Assembly: GCA_007258455.2 (NCBI GenBank)
Contig: VDFB02000001.1
Coordinates: 15,211,747-15,275,746, forward strand
Source: Sequoia sempervirens
Taxonomy: Eukaryota; Streptophyta; Pinopsida; Cupressales; Cupressaceae
DNA length: 64,000 nt
Direction: 5' to 3'
Below, piece by piece: positions 62,656 to 64,000 of the stretch (position 1 is the first letter of the stretch; each line of letters opens with the position of its first letter). The notes beneath the pieces were generated by a model, which was given only the letters and a program-made list of their open reading frames with translations, made no database searches and was not told the DNA's origin. A program made the position numbers and the translations under genes.

Positions 62656-63965
62656 GTGGTATTTGTATGAGTTTTTGGTGCCCTATTGATAATACTTTAG
62701 TGAGAAGAAGTTCTCAACTCATGGAATCCTATGATAACACACTCATTGTGGACCTTGGGTTGTCTTTAGCTGCTACTCCTAGTATGGAAAATGGTGCATT
62801 AGCAATGGATACTACCACTAATACACCTTTACCTTTACATACAATGCATTTTGACACACAAACCAATCAAATTCTGCAAGATAAAGTCGTTAGTATTCAT
62901 GAGGATTTTGCACATTTGCAACAAGATTTGTCTTGAAAATATTTCCACCCCTACAATACCTACTATAGACAACCTTCATTGCTTGATTGAAAGTGATGAT
63001 GAATTAAAGTTTATGAAAAGAATTATTGAGCTTTACAACAAACATGTTCCTTCTACTTCCCAACTAGCAAACACTATGGTTAGCCAAGGAGGATCTCACA
63101 TTCCTCCTTCAACTATAGCATCCATACCCACCTATACCACTTCTTAAGTTACAACAACCATGCAACAAGTTAGTCATGTGAGTCCTTTCACTATTCCAAC
63201 AAGCATTCCTAGTTCTTTTGTGGCATCAAATGTTCCATCCTCCACCACTTTCACCCCTATTAGTGTCCCCTTGACTTGTACCAACATTACATACACTCCA
63301 TCACCATTCTCTCTTCCACCTCATACCACTTACATTGACCCTCTCATTAGACAAATCTTTCACACTATTTCCTCCATGCAACAATAAATATCCACCATTA
63401 ACCACAATTAAACTGCACCACCCACATACTACGTCCGTAGTAGCCCACTATCTTTAGATATCTTAAGAACACCGATGCCATAAGGGTTCGAGATGCCTAG
63501 GTTTGAGAAGTACGTAGGTAAAGGAGACCCTACTAATCATGACAATGCTTATACAACCTTGTGCAGTGATTTTGTCCTTGATGAGAAATTGTTACCTAAA
63601 CTATTTCCTAGGACCTTAAAGGACACTGCCTTGGAGTGGTTTTCAAACTTACCCAATCATTCAATTCGATCATTTAATGAACTTGTTGATGCCTTTATAA
63701 GTAATTTCCAAGTCCATATGACTCCCAAAAAGAAAATGGCTAATTTAATGAGGTGTAAACAAAATACAGATGAAAAAGTAATTGATTTCATTCAAACCAA
63801 TTGATCCTACCAAACCTTTACCCCCCACCTTTAAACCAAATGCTTATTTTCATTTTCATTGCCAAAATGGACATGACATAGAACAATGTAAGCATCTCAA
63901 ACACATAGTGCAAGACCTCATTGATTCTGGCGTCTATCCATTGGGGTATCAATGATCAGGGCAAT
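62656..63965 (+). pseudogene. Ty3 (Tat-like) gag at the right edge
   Basis: Starts near CMSFWCPIDNTLVRRSSQ. After a frameshift near 62935 the frame continues (62940-63804) with stops at about 63145, 63385 and 63480: a Pro/Ser/Thr-rich linker, then the retrotransposon gag domain (FEKYVGKGDPTNHDNAYTTL, ALEWFSNLPNHSIRSFNEL, FISNFQVHMTPKK). The frame ends FIQTN; in another frame PTKPLPPTFKPNAYFHF and FHCQNGHDIEQCKHLK follow, the gag zinc-finger end of Tat-type elements. An internal deletion separates the two. The element continues past the window. Confidence 0.85.
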
Positions 63966-64000
63966 AAGTTTTTGCCCCTCCCAATCAAATTTGCAAATAT

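Overview
This window is repeat-rich nuclear DNA of a land plant. Most of it is old, nested LTR retrotransposons, with one recognisable cellular gene copy and one relic of a second. Very large AT-rich repeat content, long decayed Ty3 and Ty1 elements, a 1.9 kb first intron and a plant-type PPR relic suggest a seed plant with a large genome, probably a conifer. 'Plant' is well supported; 'conifer' is inference.

Layout. 1-1080: no gene. 1080-9409: the 3' part of an LTR element on + (element A), with a long gag-like frame broken only by stops, a polypurine tract and an LTR at 8448-9409. 9420-21700: a related element on - (element B), collinear in inverse orientation with A, with a 2.2 kb solo-LTR-like insertion, a PPR-protein relic in its 5' part and a 5' LTR at 20697-21700. 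21700-24500: low-complexity ATGATA DNA. 24500-30722: Ty3 remains (integrase tail on -, LTR, leader, gag and protease on +), ending at a 100-N assembly gap. 30823-36059: unassigned DNA with a tRNA-like SINE candidate and a 136 bp duplication. 36060-39211: five exons of the cytosolic ribosomal protein eS17 gene on -, in frame throughout but with a broken splice donor.

40900-63990 is a nest. An old Ty3 (Tat-like) element on - (protease part at 40900-42628, gag start and leader at 55088-56120, LTRs further right) was split by a 12.5 kb Ty1/copia element (42629-55087, 5 bp target duplication GGGAA). The copia RNase H region was then split by a Ty3-type LTR (47863 to about 49620) and by a 3.8 kb gag-protease-only Ty3 element with a tRNA-Met primer site (49639-53420, target duplication AAAGG). 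The right end holds head-to-head copies of the first Ty3 family, and a plus-strand gag runs off the window.

No element here looks able to move by itself: each recognised reading frame has stops, frameshifts or lost catalytic residues. The most distinctive signal is a roughly 34 bp palindrome, found about fourteen times in the LTRs and leaders of the right-hand Ty3 family.
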